A DNA stretch of 64,000 bases from PALSA-1316 sp964499365 (GCA_964499365.1 CAZCKU010000005.1:62001-126000), one strand, 5' to 3'. Positions 1-9,267 are shown, counted from the stretch's first letter. The notes: generated by a model from the letters alone, not told the origin. A program made the numbers and translations.

Positions 1-1155
1 GATCGCAAGGGGACGGGCAAGGTTTGAGGGATAGGCAAACGAGCCGTCTTCCCAGGGCAGACTGTATCCGGGTACCTGGAGATTCCCGACGCAGTATCCC
101 GCGGTACCGGCCACAACCAGTGCCCCTCGGCCGGTCCCCTGGACATCGCGTATCCTGCCGCCGGTGCCGGTCTCTGCACCGGGGAAGGGGGCGACCCCGC
201 TCGGGAAATTATGTGTCTCGGCAGTAAAGATGATGTGATAGTCAGCCTCGGTGAGTATAAAACGGCACGATCTTCCCGCCTGCTCCGGCATAATGGTCCT
301 GATTCGATAGCCTCTGATGGCACTTGAATTATCCTTGAAGGCTATGACGCTGTTGCCCGGATTATGGTCAAGGGTCTGCCTGACTATCTTCATCAGATTG
401 TCTGGCGCTTCAACACCATCGACAATCAGCTTCCCACGGAAAAACCAGTGGCGCGAGTGTTCGCTGTTCGACTGGCTGAGGTCAAAGCATTCGACATTGG
501 TCGGATTGCGTCCGATATCCCTGACAAAAAGATTGTAGTAATAGTCTATGTCCCAGTCGTCCAGTCCCAACCCCATCTCGGCATTTATCTTTGCAAGGGC
601 GGCCTTTCCTTCTTCGATGAGCGGGATTATCCTGACAGGCTCGGGTGTGATGCCGGGATCAAAGTTTTCAAGCCTCTCCGGATAGGGGCACTCGGTCATC
701 CGGTCATGAACCAGGTCAAGGAATCTGCTGATTCCCGCCCCTTGCCCCTTGCCGCCTGCCCCCTGTTCCTGCATTAAGCAGTATCTGCGCGACCTTTCTA
801 TCCTCGAGACCTTCGTCAGGCCGCAGGCATGGCAGACAGAGACGGCGTTGGTTGACCAGGCGGTCGTAAAATTCATGCGGGGGCCGACCTCAAGGACAAT
901 CTGCCTCTCCGGCGGGGCAGCAGCAGAGAGAAAACTCTGCCCGGAAAACTTTTCAGGTTCGAAGGTCTCGCTCAGAAGCCAGCGGAGCAGCTCCTGCTCG
1001 GAAGCTGACAGAGGTTCTGTGCTGTCAATATAATAGCAGTACTCGGTCTGCAGGCTGTTGATACCCGCAGAGACAAGTCTCTGCGCACAGGACAGAAGTT
1101 CGCTGTTTCTGATCCTGCTGACCGCAGGGGTCTTATATCTGTACGTTAACGGCAT
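1..1155 (-). CDS. purL: Phosphoribosylformylglycinamidine synthase, large single-chain type (partial)
   Basis: FGAM synthase converts FGAR, ATP and glutamine to FGAM in de novo purine synthesis. The visible 385 residues are the N-terminal part; the frame runs off the window at base 1 with no stop. The translation contains the FGAM-synthase signature AETHNFPSGVAPFPGAETG followed by a glycine-rich GTGGRIRD stretch, and an SEHSRHWFF motif further upstream, both typical of the large PurL family. The ATG at 1155 lies 33 bases after the purB stop, so the two purine genes are probably co-transcribed. Seen: motifs and open frame. Inferred: that the missing part carries the glutaminase domain. Confidence 0.93.
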   Translation of the reverse strand, partial: MPLTYRYKTPAVSRIRNSELLSCAQRLVSAGINSLQTEYCYYIDSTEPLSASEQELLRWLLSETFEPEKFSGQSFLSAAAPPERQIVLEVGPRMNFTTAWSTNAVSVCHACGLTKVSRIERSRRYCLMQEQGAGGKGQGAGISRFLDLVHDRMTECPYPERLENFDPGITPEPVRIIPLIEEGKAALAKINAEMGLGLDDWDIDYYYNLFVRDIGRNPTNVECFDLSQSNSEHSRHWFFRGKLIVDGVEAPDNLMKIVRQTLDHNPGNSVIAFKDNSSAIRGYRIRTIMPEQAGRSCRFILTEADYHIIFTAETHNFPSGVAPFPGAETGTGGRIRDVQGTGRGALVVAGTAGYCVGNLQVPGYSLPWEDGSFAYPSNLARPLAI

Positions 1156-1188
1156 TCTGTATACCCGGTCGCACTGTTATAAACGGTA

Positions 1189-2484
1189 TTATTTCCCGAA
1201 GACCCTTTTGTATATATAGTCAATGTTGCGCAGGTAATGCTTGAGGTCAAAAACATCGTCAATCTCCCTGACCGACAGATACTTCCTGATCTCCCTGTCC
1301 TTCATCAGAAGTGTTTTAAACTCCTTGCGGGTCTTCCAGCTCATCATGGCGTTCTTCTGGACAAGACTGTAGGCATCTTCCCTGGTCATCCCTTTTTCCG
1401 TCAGCCGGATGAGTACGTTCTGGGAATTATGCAGACCATAGCTCCTCCCCATATTCTCCTTCATCCGCTCCGGATAAACCTGCAGATCAGCGAGGATGCC
1501 GGTCAGGCGGTTCAGCATGTAATCAACAAGGATGGTGCTGTCCGGAATGATCACCCGTTCGACCGATGAGTGTGAAATATCACGTTCGTGCCAGAGCGCA
1601 ACATTCTCAAACGCTGCCATGGCATTTGCACGGACAACTCTGGCCAGTCCAGAGAGGTTCTCGGCGCCGACAGGATTGCGCTTGTGGGGCATTGCAGATG
1701 AACCCTTCTGCCCCTTGGCAAAAGGCTCCTCTGCCTCCAGCACCTCGGTCCTCTGCAGATGGCGGAGTTCGACGACGATCTTTTCAACCGAGGCAGCAAC
1801 AATCGCCAGCGTCGAGAGATATTCGGCATGCCGGTCCCGCTGAACAACCTGCGTTGCAACAGTTTCGGGCTTCAGGCCGAGCTTCCTGCATACCTTCTCC
1901 TCGATTTCAACCGGGATGTTCGAAAAAGTTCCAACGGCCCCTGAAAACTTGCCGATGCTGACGGTCTTCTTTGCCTGCTCCATGCGCCTGAGGTTCCGTC
2001 CGGCCTCCTCGTACCAGAGGGCAAACTTCATCCCAAAGGTCATCGGTTCGGCATGCACGCCGTGGCTCCTTCCGATGCAGACCGTCTCTTTGTAGGCATA
2101 AGCCTGGTTCATCAGGACCGTCCTGAGCTTCCTGAGGTCTCTGATGATGATGTCCGAGGCCTCCTTCATCAGGAGCGAAAGGGCCGTATCAACTATGTCC
2201 GAGGATGTGAGCCCTTTATGGACAAACCGGGATTCAGGTCCGACCTTCTCAGCGACCGATGTCAGGAAGGCTATCACATCGTGCTTCACCACAGCCTCAA
2301 TCTCATCGATCCGGCTGACGTCAAATCCAGCGTTCTTCTTTATGGCCTCAAGCGATTTTTTCGGAATCTTCCCGAGTTCGGTCCATGCCTCGCACGCCGC
2401 AATTTCGACGTCGAGCCATTTTCTGAACCTGTTTTCAGGCTCCCAGAGCCTTCCCATCTCTTTCCTGGTATAACGTGCGATCAT
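1189..2484 (-). CDS. purB: Adenylosuccinate lyase
   Basis: Cleaves SAICAR to AICAR and adenylosuccinate to AMP, two steps of purine synthesis, as a cytosolic tetramer. It is 431 residues, the usual length for the short bacterial PurB class. The fumarase/aspartase-superfamily signature GSSAMPHKRNP is at residues 261-271 (flexible catalytic serine loop). GRSHGVHAEP at 138-147 carries the conserved histidine, and TSSDIVDT near 93-100 binds substrate. It lies between nusB (51 bases upstream) and purL (33 bases downstream) in the same leftward operon. Confidence 0.97.
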   Translation of the reverse strand: MIARYTRKEMGRLWEPENRFRKWLDVEIAACEAWTELGKIPKKSLEAIKKNAGFDVSRIDEIEAVVKHDVIAFLTSVAEKVGPESRFVHKGLTSSDIVDTALSLLMKEASDIIIRDLRKLRTVLMNQAYAYKETVCIGRSHGVHAEPMTFGMKFALWYEEAGRNLRRMEQAKKTVSIGKFSGAVGTFSNIPVEIEEKVCRKLGLKPETVATQVVQRDRHAEYLSTLAIVAASVEKIVVELRHLQRTEVLEAEEPFAKGQKGSSAMPHKRNPVGAENLSGLARVVRANAMAAFENVALWHERDISHSSVERVIIPDSTILVDYMLNRLTGILADLQVYPERMKENMGRSYGLHNSQNVLIRLTEKGMTREDAYSLVQKNAMMSWKTRKEFKTLLMKDREIRKYLSVREIDDVFDLKHYLRNIDYIYKRVFGK

Positions 2485-2535
2485 GATTTCCTCGTGTTCG
2501 TCTGTAATGGCGTTAAAATCATAGGGACAATACTG

Positions 2536-2949
2536 CTAGGTCTTCTTCACGGTATGAGCTATCTTGTCGAGCAGGCCGTTGATAAACGGAACTGCATCGA
2601 GGGACGAATACTTCTTGGCGATCTCCAGGGCCTCATTGATGGTCACTGCAGGAGGGATATCCGTCCTGAAGGCCAGTTCAAAAGTAGCACACCTGAGGAT
2701 ATTGCGGTCAACGACAGCCATCCTGCTCATTTCCCAGTTATCAGCCGCCTTCTGTATGATCAGGTCGATCTCCTGAAGGTGCTCAACCGTCCCGCTGGCC
2801 AGCTCCTCGGCAAACTTCTTCAGTTCCGGATTTGACCGCAGGGCTGTCTGGTGATCTTCAGGAAGCGGAATTGTATGATCGCCGTCAAACTCTGACTGGA
2901 AAAGCTTCTGCAGCACATACTCCCGTGCCTGGCGTCGGACACCGGCCAC
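2536..2949 (-). CDS. nusB: Transcription antitermination protein NusB
   Basis: All-helical RNA-binding protein that joins NusE/S10 on boxA RNA during rRNA antitermination. It is 137 residues, the normal family length. It begins GVRRQAREYVLQKLFQ, the standard NusB opening, and has the late VTINEALEIAKKYSS and FINGLLDKIA segments. The start is GTG at 2949, only 3 bases after the ribH stop. The pairing ribH-nusB is a very common bacterial arrangement, which supports both calls. Confidence 0.96.
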   Translation of the reverse strand: MAGVRRQAREYVLQKLFQSEFDGDHTIPLPEDHQTALRSNPELKKFAEELASGTVEHLQEIDLIIQKAADNWEMSRMAVVDRNILRCATFELAFRTDIPPAVTINEALEIAKKYSSLDAVPFINGLLDKIAHTVKKT

Positions 2950-2952
2950 TGC

Positions 2953-3414
2953 TTAGAGCTTCTTCATGAGCTGGGCCATCTCAATCGCGGTCATCGCCGA
3001 ATCAAAGCCCTTGTTGCCGCTCTTGGTGCCCGCCCGCTCAACAGCCTGTTCTATCGTATCGGTCGTCAGAACACCAAAGGCTATCGGCACCCCGGTATCC
3101 AGAGAGGCCGAGGCAACACCCTTTGAAACCTCCGCCGCAACATAATCAAAATGGGGGGTCGAACCGCGGATGACCGTGCCAAGGCAGATGATCGCCTGGT
3201 ACCTCCCCTTGGCAGCAAGTTTCTTCGCTGCGAGCGGTATCTCGAACGCACCAGGGACCTTCACCACATCGATGTCGTCCTCTTTCGCTCCGTGCCGGAC
3301 CAGCGCATCGACAGCACCGTCAAGCAGCTTCGACGTAATGAAATCGTTAAACCTGCTGACCACGATCCCAAACGTCAGTCCCTTTGCCTGCAATTCTCCC
3401 TGAATCACCTTCAT
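2953..3414 (-). CDS. ribH: 6,7-dimethyl-8-ribityllumazine synthase
   Basis: Condenses 5-amino-6-ribitylaminouracil with 3,4-dihydroxy-2-butanone phosphate to lumazine, the step before riboflavin synthase. Motifs: SRFNDFIT at the N-terminus, GAFEIPLAAKKLA, and GTVIRGSTPHFDYV with the catalytic His. An in-frame ATG four codons upstream (3426) exists, but the GGAGG at 3420-3424 lies inside those codons and is spaced correctly for the ATG at 3414, so I chose 3414 (153 residues). A dispersed repeat occupies the 172-base gap to ribBA. Confidence 0.96.
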   Translation of the reverse strand: MKVIQGELQAKGLTFGIVVSRFNDFITSKLLDGAVDALVRHGAKEDDIDVVKVPGAFEIPLAAKKLAAKGRYQAIICLGTVIRGSTPHFDYVAAEVSKGVASASLDTGVPIAFGVLTTDTIEQAVERAGTKSGNKGFDSAMTAIEMAQLMKKL

Positions 3415-3436
3415 ATCTGCCTCCATCGTCTAGACA

Positions 3437-3572
3437 TTGACGGCTCCGTAAAAAGTCCGTATCCTGCGTTGCGCCTCAGAACTTGCCACTGCATCGTACC
3501 GGCAAATACGTCTCACTCCTCATTTCCTGCCCGCCTCGCCTCCGGATCTTATTACAAACCCGCCTCTCTTTG
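3437..3572. repeat. Dispersed repeat, copy 1
   Basis: Starts TTGACGGCTCCGTAAAAAGT and continues through a CTCATTTCCTGCCCGCCT-type core to a CCCGCCTCT end. A second copy in the same orientation is at 39414-39553; shared blocks include TTGACGGCT, AAAGAGTCCG/AAAAGTCCG, CTCATTTCCTG, GCCTCCGG and TACAAACCCGC/TACATACCCGC. It fills the intergenic gap between ribBA and ribH. From memory, similar dispersed elements occur in many delta-type and Nitrospirota genomes; function unknown. It does not code for a supported protein. Confidence 0.7.
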
Positions 3573-3586
3573 CTTTATTAAATTTG

Positions 3587-4801
3587 TTATACATTATGCA
3601 ATATATGGCCGAGCTTGTTCTTCTTTGTCTTGAGATATTTGATGTTCTTTTCGTGCGGCTTGCTCTCCATGGGAACGCGCTCGACCACCTTCAGCCCGTA
3701 CCCTTCGAGTCCCACGATCTTCTTGGGGTTGTTGGTCATCAACCGCATCTTCCTGACACCCAGGTCCACCAGAATCTGGGCCCCAATGCCGTAGTCACGC
3801 AGATCTGCCTTGAACCCGAGTTTAATGTTGGCCTCGACCGTATCAAACCCGCTGTCCTGCAGCTCATACGCCTTCAGTTTGTTGACCAGCCCGATGCCCC
3901 GGCCTTCCTGTCTCATGTAAAGGATAATGCCCTTGCCCTGCTCGCTGATTATTTTCATCGCCTTGTGGAGCTGATCACCGCAGTCGCACCGCCGGGAGCC
4001 GAATACGTCCCCGGTGAGGCACTCTGAATGGACCCGGACCAGGACCTCATCGGAAGGCTTGATCTCGCCCTTGACGAGGGCAATATGGATGTTATTGTCA
4101 AGCTCATTTGAATAGGCTATCGCGGCAAATTCTCCGCCGTACTCCGTCGGAAGCTTGGTGTTTGAGACCCGGTGGACAAAATGTTCGGTCCGTGTCCGGT
4201 ATTTGATCAGGTCCTTGACGGTCACGATCTTCAGGTTGTGCTGCTTTGCGAATGTCATCAGTTCAGGCACCCGTGACATCGTCCCGTCGTCGTTCATGAT
4301 CTCACAGATGACGCCCGCGGGCTTAAACCCGGCCATACGGGCAAGATCGACCGAACCTTCTGTCTGACCGGCCCGCTGGAGAACTCCCCCCGGCTTCGCC
4401 CTGAGCGGGAAGATATGTCCCGGACGGGCAATATCCTCCGGCCTGGTGGCAGGGTCGATCGCGGTCAGAATCGTCGTCGCCCTGTCGGCAGCCGAAATGC
4501 CGGTCGTGACGCCCTTCTTTGCCTCTATCGAGACGGTGAAGGCGGTCCCGAACGACGAGGTGTTATCTTCGGTCATCATCGGCAGCGCAAGCTCCTCGAC
4601 CCGTTGGGGTGTCAGGGAAAGGCAGATGAGGCCGCGGCCGTACTTTGCCATGAAATTGATCGCAGCGGGTGTAATCTTCTCTGCGGCCATACAGAGGTCC
4701 CCTTCGTTTTCGCGGTCCTCATCGTCAACGAGTATGACCATCCTGCCCCGGGTAATATCTTCTATCGCTTCATCGATTGTGTTGAATGTCTGTTTCTGCA
4801 T
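3587..4801 (-). CDS. ribBA: Bifunctional DHBP synthase / GTP cyclohydrolase II
   Basis: Makes both riboflavin precursors: 3,4-dihydroxy-2-butanone-4-phosphate from ribulose-5-phosphate, and the pyrimidine from GTP. 404 residues. The N-terminal RibB half (about 1-205) has DDEDRENEGDL, the acidic Mg site. The C-terminal RibA half has SECLTGDVFGSRRCDCG, the zinc Cys set, and RQEGRGIGL. The ATG start follows the ribE stop by 42 bases. No FMN riboswitch was seen near the rib genes, so regulation by FMN is not evident here. Confidence 0.97.
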   Translation of the reverse strand: MQKQTFNTIDEAIEDITRGRMVILVDDEDRENEGDLCMAAEKITPAAINFMAKYGRGLICLSLTPQRVEELALPMMTEDNTSSFGTAFTVSIEAKKGVTTGISAADRATTILTAIDPATRPEDIARPGHIFPLRAKPGGVLQRAGQTEGSVDLARMAGFKPAGVICEIMNDDGTMSRVPELMTFAKQHNLKIVTVKDLIKYRTRTEHFVHRVSNTKLPTEYGGEFAAIAYSNELDNNIHIALVKGEIKPSDEVLVRVHSECLTGDVFGSRRCDCGDQLHKAMKIISEQGKGIILYMRQEGRGIGLVNKLKAYELQDSGFDTVEANIKLGFKADLRDYGIGAQILVDLGVRKMRLMTNNPKKIVGLEGYGLKVVERVPMESKPHEKNIKYLKTKKNKLGHILHNV

Positions 4802-4843
4802 CCTTGCGTTACTCCTTACGTGCGGGTTAATTGGAACCTGCGG

Positions 4844-5479
4844 CTATGCAAACCCTTCTCTCACCAGAGTCTGCAAGAGATCGCCATCCTTACTCCTGCC
4901 CAGAAATTTTGCAACATACTTGCCCAATATATCAACCTCAACATTGACGGTATCGCCCGCTGTCTTCAGGCCGATCGTGGTCAGAGAGGCCGTATGGGGG
5001 ATAATAACGATAGAAAACGACTCCCGCATCACCTCAACCACCGTCAGGCTGATGCCGTCGACCGCGACCGACCCTTTTTCGACAAGGTACCCGGCGATCT
5101 TCGGGTCAACACCGATGACTATTGTATAGACATCCCCGGTCAGCTTCTTCGACTGTATTTTGCCGACGCCGTCGATATGGCCGGTCACAAAATGTCCGCC
5201 CATCTTTGTATTCGGCCGGAGCGAAGGCTCAAGATTCACGCGATCCCGTACACGCAACAACCCGAGGTTCGACGAACGGAGCGTCTCATCGGACAGGTCA
5301 AACGACAGGGCGTTCCCCCTTATTGCAACAACGGTCAGGCAGGTGCCGTTAACCGAAATACTGTCCCCAAGCGCAGCATCAAGCGGCAGTGCACCGGCAT
5401 CGATACTCAGCCGCGCACCACCGTCTCTTCGTGCAATCTCCGAGACATAACCCAGGCCGAGGACCAGTCCGGTAAACAA
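4844..5479 (-). CDS. ribE: Riboflavin synthase alpha chain
   Basis: Dismutates two lumazines to riboflavin. 211 residues made of two lumazine-binding repeats: repeat 1 opens with MFTGLV and has NGTCLTVV; repeat 2 begins near GGHFVTGHIDGVG and has DGISLTVVEV. The start is TTG at 5479, directly after the upstream gene's TGA, with a GGAG about 8 bases upstream. It is first of the three rib genes in this operon (ribE-ribBA-ribH); ribD is not in the window. Confidence 0.95.
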   Translation of the reverse strand: MFTGLVLGLGYVSEIARRDGGARLSIDAGALPLDAALGDSISVNGTCLTVVAIRGNALSFDLSDETLRSSNLGLLRVRDRVNLEPSLRPNTKMGGHFVTGHIDGVGKIQSKKLTGDVYTIVIGVDPKIAGYLVEKGSVAVDGISLTVVEVMRESFSIVIIPHTASLTTIGLKTAGDTVNVEVDILGKYVAKFLGRSKDGDLLQTLVREGFA

Positions 5480-5845
5480 TCAATACTCCACGTCCATCTC
5501 AAAATCAACTTTTCGAGAATAGTAGTCCATCAAATTGACGACCTCGGACCACCGGGCCTTGACGTGCATCACCCGGGTGGGGCTGATTGACATTTCGAGG
5601 TTGGCCTCGTCAAGCGGGATCTTCAGAGTGACAGCCTCTTGAAGTATCTTTGCCTTGACCCCGGGAATGCGATCGGCACTTGGCGTTTCGACGGCCAGTA
5701 TATCCTTGGTATGGGACCGGAGGGTATTATACCGGTAGTACGGGGTACCGAACATGATAGCGGCATAGGAAATGCCGACCAAGACCGCCAGCATCAGAAT
5801 ACCCTTGATAAACCCCTGATTCCCCAACCCCGTCTTCTGCCTCAT
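5480..5845 (-). CDS. Small single-pass membrane protein, DUF4845-like
   Basis: 121 residues with one N-terminal hydrophobic segment (about residues 13-32, GILMLAVLVGISYAAIMFG) and a soluble outer part of mixed alpha/beta character ending in VDFEMDVEY. Position right after lepB and the short membrane-anchored layout resemble DUF4845 proteins that follow lepB in other bacteria; this is inference. The ATG at 5845 overlaps the lepB stop as ATGA, so it is translationally coupled. A longer upstream frame exists but lies inside lepB. Confidence 0.75.
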   Translation of the reverse strand: MRQKTGLGNQGFIKGILMLAVLVGISYAAIMFGTPYYRYNTLRSHTKDILAVETPSADRIPGVKAKILQEAVTLKIPLDEANLEMSISPTRVMHVKARWSEVVNLMDYYSRKVDFEMDVEY

Positions 5846-6474
5846 TTCACCAACCTCCCTATCCTGCTGAAGCGCGGCCATGATTTCGAACTGTCCCATG
5901 ACCAGTAGATGACCACGGCGTTGCCCTTAATCTGGCTCATGTCCACAAAACCCCAGAAGCGGCTGTCGTAGCTCTGGTCCCGGTTGTCCCCCATGACAAA
6001 GACCGAATCCTTCGGTACAATGGCAGGTCCGAAGTTGTCCCGGGGATCGGCGCCCCTGGGTCGTATCTCGGGATCGACATGCTGGATATAGGGCTCAACC
6101 AGTTCCCGTCCGTTGACATACACTCTTTTGTCTCTCGCTTCGACCGTGTCTCCCGCAACCGCAATAACCCGCTTAATGAAGTCCCGCTTGGGGTCTTCGG
6201 GGTATTTGAATACAATAATATCCCCGTGTTGCGGCTTTTTAAACCCCGGCATCCTGAAAAGGTTGATATTCGTAAAAGGGATGTCAATCGGGGTCCCCAT
6301 AAAGATCTTGTTTACCAGGATATGATCCCCGATCTGGAGCGTCGAGAGCATGGAACCCGAGGGTATCTTGAAGGCCTGAATAACAAAGGTGCGGATGACG
6401 AGCGCGATAAGAAATGCTATAAGAACCGCTTCAATCGTCTCTCTGATGCCTGACGGATTCTTCTGTCTTCTCAT
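5842..6474 (-). CDS. lepB: Signal peptidase I
   Basis: Inner-membrane serine protease that removes Sec/Tat signal peptides on the periplasmic side. 210 residues from the ATG at 6474, which overlaps the lepA stop as ATGA. One transmembrane segment at about 11-32 is followed by IPSGSML with the catalytic Ser41, KRVIAVAGD with the general-base Lys101, and MGDNRDQSYDSRFWG (box E). The lepA-lepB pair is conserved in many bacteria. A longer frame reaching to 6603 would run inside lepA and is not needed. Confidence 0.96.
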   Translation of the reverse strand: MRRQKNPSGIRETIEAVLIAFLIALVIRTFVIQAFKIPSGSMLSTLQIGDHILVNKIFMGTPIDIPFTNINLFRMPGFKKPQHGDIIVFKYPEDPKRDFIKRVIAVAGDTVEARDKRVYVNGRELVEPYIQHVDPEIRPRGADPRDNFGPAIVPKDSVFVMGDNRDQSYDSRFWGFVDMSQIKGNAVVIYWSWDSSKSWPRFSRIGRLVK

Positions 6475-8258
6475 TTCAGTTTCAGGACTGCAAGAAACGC
6501 TTCCTGCGGCAGTTCGACCCTTCCGACCTGCTTCATCCTTTTCTTCCCCTCCTTCTGTTTTTCGAGCAGCTTGCGCTTGCGGCTGATATCGCCGCCATAA
6601 CACTTCGCAATAACGTCTTTTCTCAGCGCACGCACACTCTCCCGCGCAATGATCTTGTTCCCGATCGCAGCCTGGATTACGACCTCATACATCTGGCGCG
6701 GGATAATCTCTCGGAGCTTTTCGGTCAGCTGCCTGCCTTTATAATACGCCTTATCCTTGTGAACTATCAAGGACAGGGCATCGACCGCTTCGCCGTTCAG
6801 CAGGATGTTCAGCTTGATGAGATCAGACTCCCGGTACCCGATAAACTCGTAGTCCATCGATGCATATCCCTTTGAAAAAGACTTGAGTTTGTCGTAGAAA
6901 TCCCAGAGGATCTCATTCAGAGGCAGTTCGTACTCTATCCTGATGCGGTCCTTGCCAATATAGCCGAAACTCTTCTGGGTACCCCGTTTCTCCTGACAAA
7001 GGTCGAGTATCGGCCCGACATAGTCCTTCGGGACAAAGATCGTCGTCAGCACAAACGGCTCCTCGATCAGTTCATACCTCTCGGGCAGGCTTGCGGGGTT
7101 TTCGATATAGATAACCGTGTCAGCCTGGACGGTAATCTTGTAGATAACGGTGGGTGCCGTACTCAGAAGCGAAAGCCCGAACTCCCTTTCAAGCCGCTCC
7201 TGGATGATCTCCATATGCAGCAGCCCAAGAAAACCGCACCTGAAGCCGAAACCAAGCGCCAGTGATGTCTCCGGCTCGAAATTGAACGAGGCGTCGTTGA
7301 GCCTGAGTTTGTCCAGTGCATCCCGCAGGTTCTCATACTGGTGCGTCGACGTAGGGTAGAACCCGCAGAAGACCATCGGCTTGATGTCTTTGTAGCCCGC
7401 GCAGGGTTCGGTCACAGGATTCAGCACGTCCGTAATTGTGTCACCTATCTTGGTCTCATGGACGTTCTTGATCCCGGAGATAATATAGCCGACTTCGCCG
7501 GCAGAAAGCGTTGCAGCGGGCTCCATCTTCGGTGAAAAGATCCCGACCTGGGCAACCTCATATTCAATGCCGACCATCATCATCCTGATCTTCTGTCCGG
7601 CCCTGACCGTCCCGTCAAAGACCCTGACGAGGATAATCACGCCCTGGTAGTTATCAAACCAGGAGTCGAATATCAGTGCCTTCAGCGGCCGGGCACTGTC
7701 TCCGGTCGGGGGCGGTATCTTTCTGACAATCGCCTCGAGGATATCCTTCGTGCCGATCCCCTCTTTTGCGCTGGCCAGGACAGCCTCTGAACTGTCGATC
7801 CCGACGGCGTCTTCAATCTGCTCCTTCGCCTTGGCCGGCTCGGCACTCGGCAGGTCGATTTTGTTGATGACCGGGATGATCTCAAGGTTGTTGTCAATGG
7901 CAAGGTAGGCGTTCGCAAGGGTTTGAGCCTCGACCCCCTGGGTGGCGTCAACAACCAGAAGCGCTCCTTCGCAGGAGGCCAGGCTCCGGGAAACCTCGTA
8001 GGAAAAATCGACGTGACCGGGGGTATCGATCAGATTCAGGATATAGGTCTTGCCGTCCTCTGCCTTATAATTGAGCCGTACGGCGTGGGCCTTGATCGTT
8101 ATCCCCCGTTCCCGCTCAAGGTCCATCGAATCGAGCACCTGGGCCATCATCTCCCGGGAACTGAGTGCTCCGGTGTACTCGAGCAGCCGATCGGCGAGGG
8201 TTGACTTCCCGTGGTCAATATGGGCAATGATCGAAAAATTGCGGATATGTTCAGGCAT
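6471..8258 (-). CDS. lepA: Elongation factor 4 (LepA), back-translocating GTPase
   Basis: Ribosome-associated translational GTPase. 595 residues, family-normal. G1 is AHIDHGKSTLADRLLEYTG near residue 12, followed by GITIKAHAV (G2), DTPGHVDF (G3) and NKIDLPSA (G4). The C-terminal LepA-specific domain ends GKKRMKQVGRVELPQEAF. The start ATG is 3 bases after the ROK kinase stop, so glcK-lepA-lepB form one transcript. Confidence 0.98.
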   Translation of the reverse strand: MPEHIRNFSIIAHIDHGKSTLADRLLEYTGALSSREMMAQVLDSMDLERERGITIKAHAVRLNYKAEDGKTYILNLIDTPGHVDFSYEVSRSLASCEGALLVVDATQGVEAQTLANAYLAIDNNLEIIPVINKIDLPSAEPAKAKEQIEDAVGIDSSEAVLASAKEGIGTKDILEAIVRKIPPPTGDSARPLKALIFDSWFDNYQGVIILVRVFDGTVRAGQKIRMMMVGIEYEVAQVGIFSPKMEPAATLSAGEVGYIISGIKNVHETKIGDTITDVLNPVTEPCAGYKDIKPMVFCGFYPTSTHQYENLRDALDKLRLNDASFNFEPETSLALGFGFRCGFLGLLHMEIIQERLEREFGLSLLSTAPTVIYKITVQADTVIYIENPASLPERYELIEEPFVLTTIFVPKDYVGPILDLCQEKRGTQKSFGYIGKDRIRIEYELPLNEILWDFYDKLKSFSKGYASMDYEFIGYRESDLIKLNILLNGEAVDALSLIVHKDKAYYKGRQLTEKLREIIPRQMYEVVIQAAIGNKIIARESVRALRKDVIAKCYGGDISRKRKLLEKQKEGKKRMKQVGRVELPQEAFLAVLKLK

Positions 8259-8261
8259 CGG

Positions 8262-9221
8262 CTACCGCGGAGAATGAGCCCTGGACAGACCCATGAATAC
8301 CAGGCACGCGGCTCCGACTATCCCCGCCTCGTCGCCCAGGGAGGACGGAATGATCTTGACCGAATCGACCAGGTCCTTAAACGCCCTGCGGGAAGCCTCC
8401 TTGATGGCTTCCTGGACATAAATGTTCCATGCGCCGATCAGCCCGCCCGTAAGGATGATCGCCTCGGGACTCAGGACATTGATCAGATTAGCCAGCCCGA
8501 CCCCCAGGGCCTTGCCCGCCTCGCGCAGGATCTCGCGGGAAAGAATATCCCCCTCCAGCGCCGCCTTATAGATATCTTCGGGTGTCAGCTTGTAGATACT
8601 GCCCTTGCAGCATTCCTTCAGGAGGCTCTCCTGCCCTTTTTCAAGCATGGCTATTGCGCGGGATATCATGGCCCGTGCAGACGCATAATTTTCAAGGCAC
8701 CCGATATTGCCGCACTGGCATTTGTCGCCCTCGGCATTGATGCTCATATGACCGACCTCGGCAGAGACGTCCAGCAGTTCACCCTTATGGATAATCCCCC
8801 CACCGATGCCGGTCCCCAGCGTCAGGAGAACGAAATTATTGAACCCGCGGCCGGCACCGCTCACCTTTTCACCCAGGGCAGCGACATTCGCATCATTTTC
8901 AATATAGACCGGCAGCCGGAACCGTGTCCTCAGCTCGTGCACCAGGTCAAGACCTTCTATGGCGCGGAGATTCGGCGAGGCAAAAACCCTGCCCCGGTTG
9001 CGGTCGATCAGCCCTGCAACGCCGAGCCCGATGCCGGCAATCGCATCCCCTGCCTCGGCCCCTCTGAGGTCGTCGATCGACTCAAGCAGGGTCTCAAAGA
9101 CCCTTTCGGCAGACGTCTTCCTGATCTTACGGACAATCTCGCCCTCGGCGGAGACGAGTGCCACCCGGAGATTGGTTCCCCCAAGGTCGATTCCTATCGC
9201 AAATTTCTTCATGTTTGTCAT
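8262..9221 (-). CDS. glcK: ROK-family glucokinase / sugar kinase
   Basis: Phosphorylates glucose or a related sugar with ATP. 319 residues. The N-terminal phosphate loop DLGGTNLRVALV is at about 10-21; IENDANVAALGE holds the catalytic Asp; GTGIGGGII is the sugar/nucleotide loop; and the ROK zinc motif CQCGNIGCLE is intact. Substrate identity is not fixed by sequence alone. It heads the leftward operon and is divergent from the ArsR-type gene; an AT-rich partial palindrome at 9250-9267 lies between them. The start could be Met1 (9221) or Met4 (9212); neither has a clear Shine-Dalgarno. Confidence 0.9.
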   Translation of the reverse strand: MTNMKKFAIGIDLGGTNLRVALVSAEGEIVRKIRKTSAERVFETLLESIDDLRGAEAGDAIAGIGLGVAGLIDRNRGRVFASPNLRAIEGLDLVHELRTRFRLPVYIENDANVAALGEKVSGAGRGFNNFVLLTLGTGIGGGIIHKGELLDVSAEVGHMSINAEGDKCQCGNIGCLENYASARAMISRAIAMLEKGQESLLKECCKGSIYKLTPEDIYKAALEGDILSREILREAGKALGVGLANLINVLSPEAIILTGGLIGAWNIYVQEAIKEASRRAFKDLVDSVKIIPSSLGDEAGIVGAACLVFMGLSRAHSPR

Positions 9222-9249
9222 TTCAGTGATATACGCATAATGAGGAATA

Positions 9250-9267
9250 ATAGAATATTTAATCTAT
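9250..9267. promoter_or_regulatory. Candidate operator, ATAGA-N8-TCTAT
   Basis: An 18-base partial palindrome with arms ATAGA and TCTAT in the glcK/arsR-type intergenic region. The left half ATAGAATAT recurs exactly at 9361-9369, on the -10 element of the regulator gene. Such AT-rich imperfect palindromes fit ArsR-family operators; binding is inferred. Confidence 0.4.

Noticed and set aside
3587..5479. FMN riboswitch for the rib genes
   Set aside because: No RFN-type sequence seen upstream of ribE or ribBA; the genes sit mid-operon.
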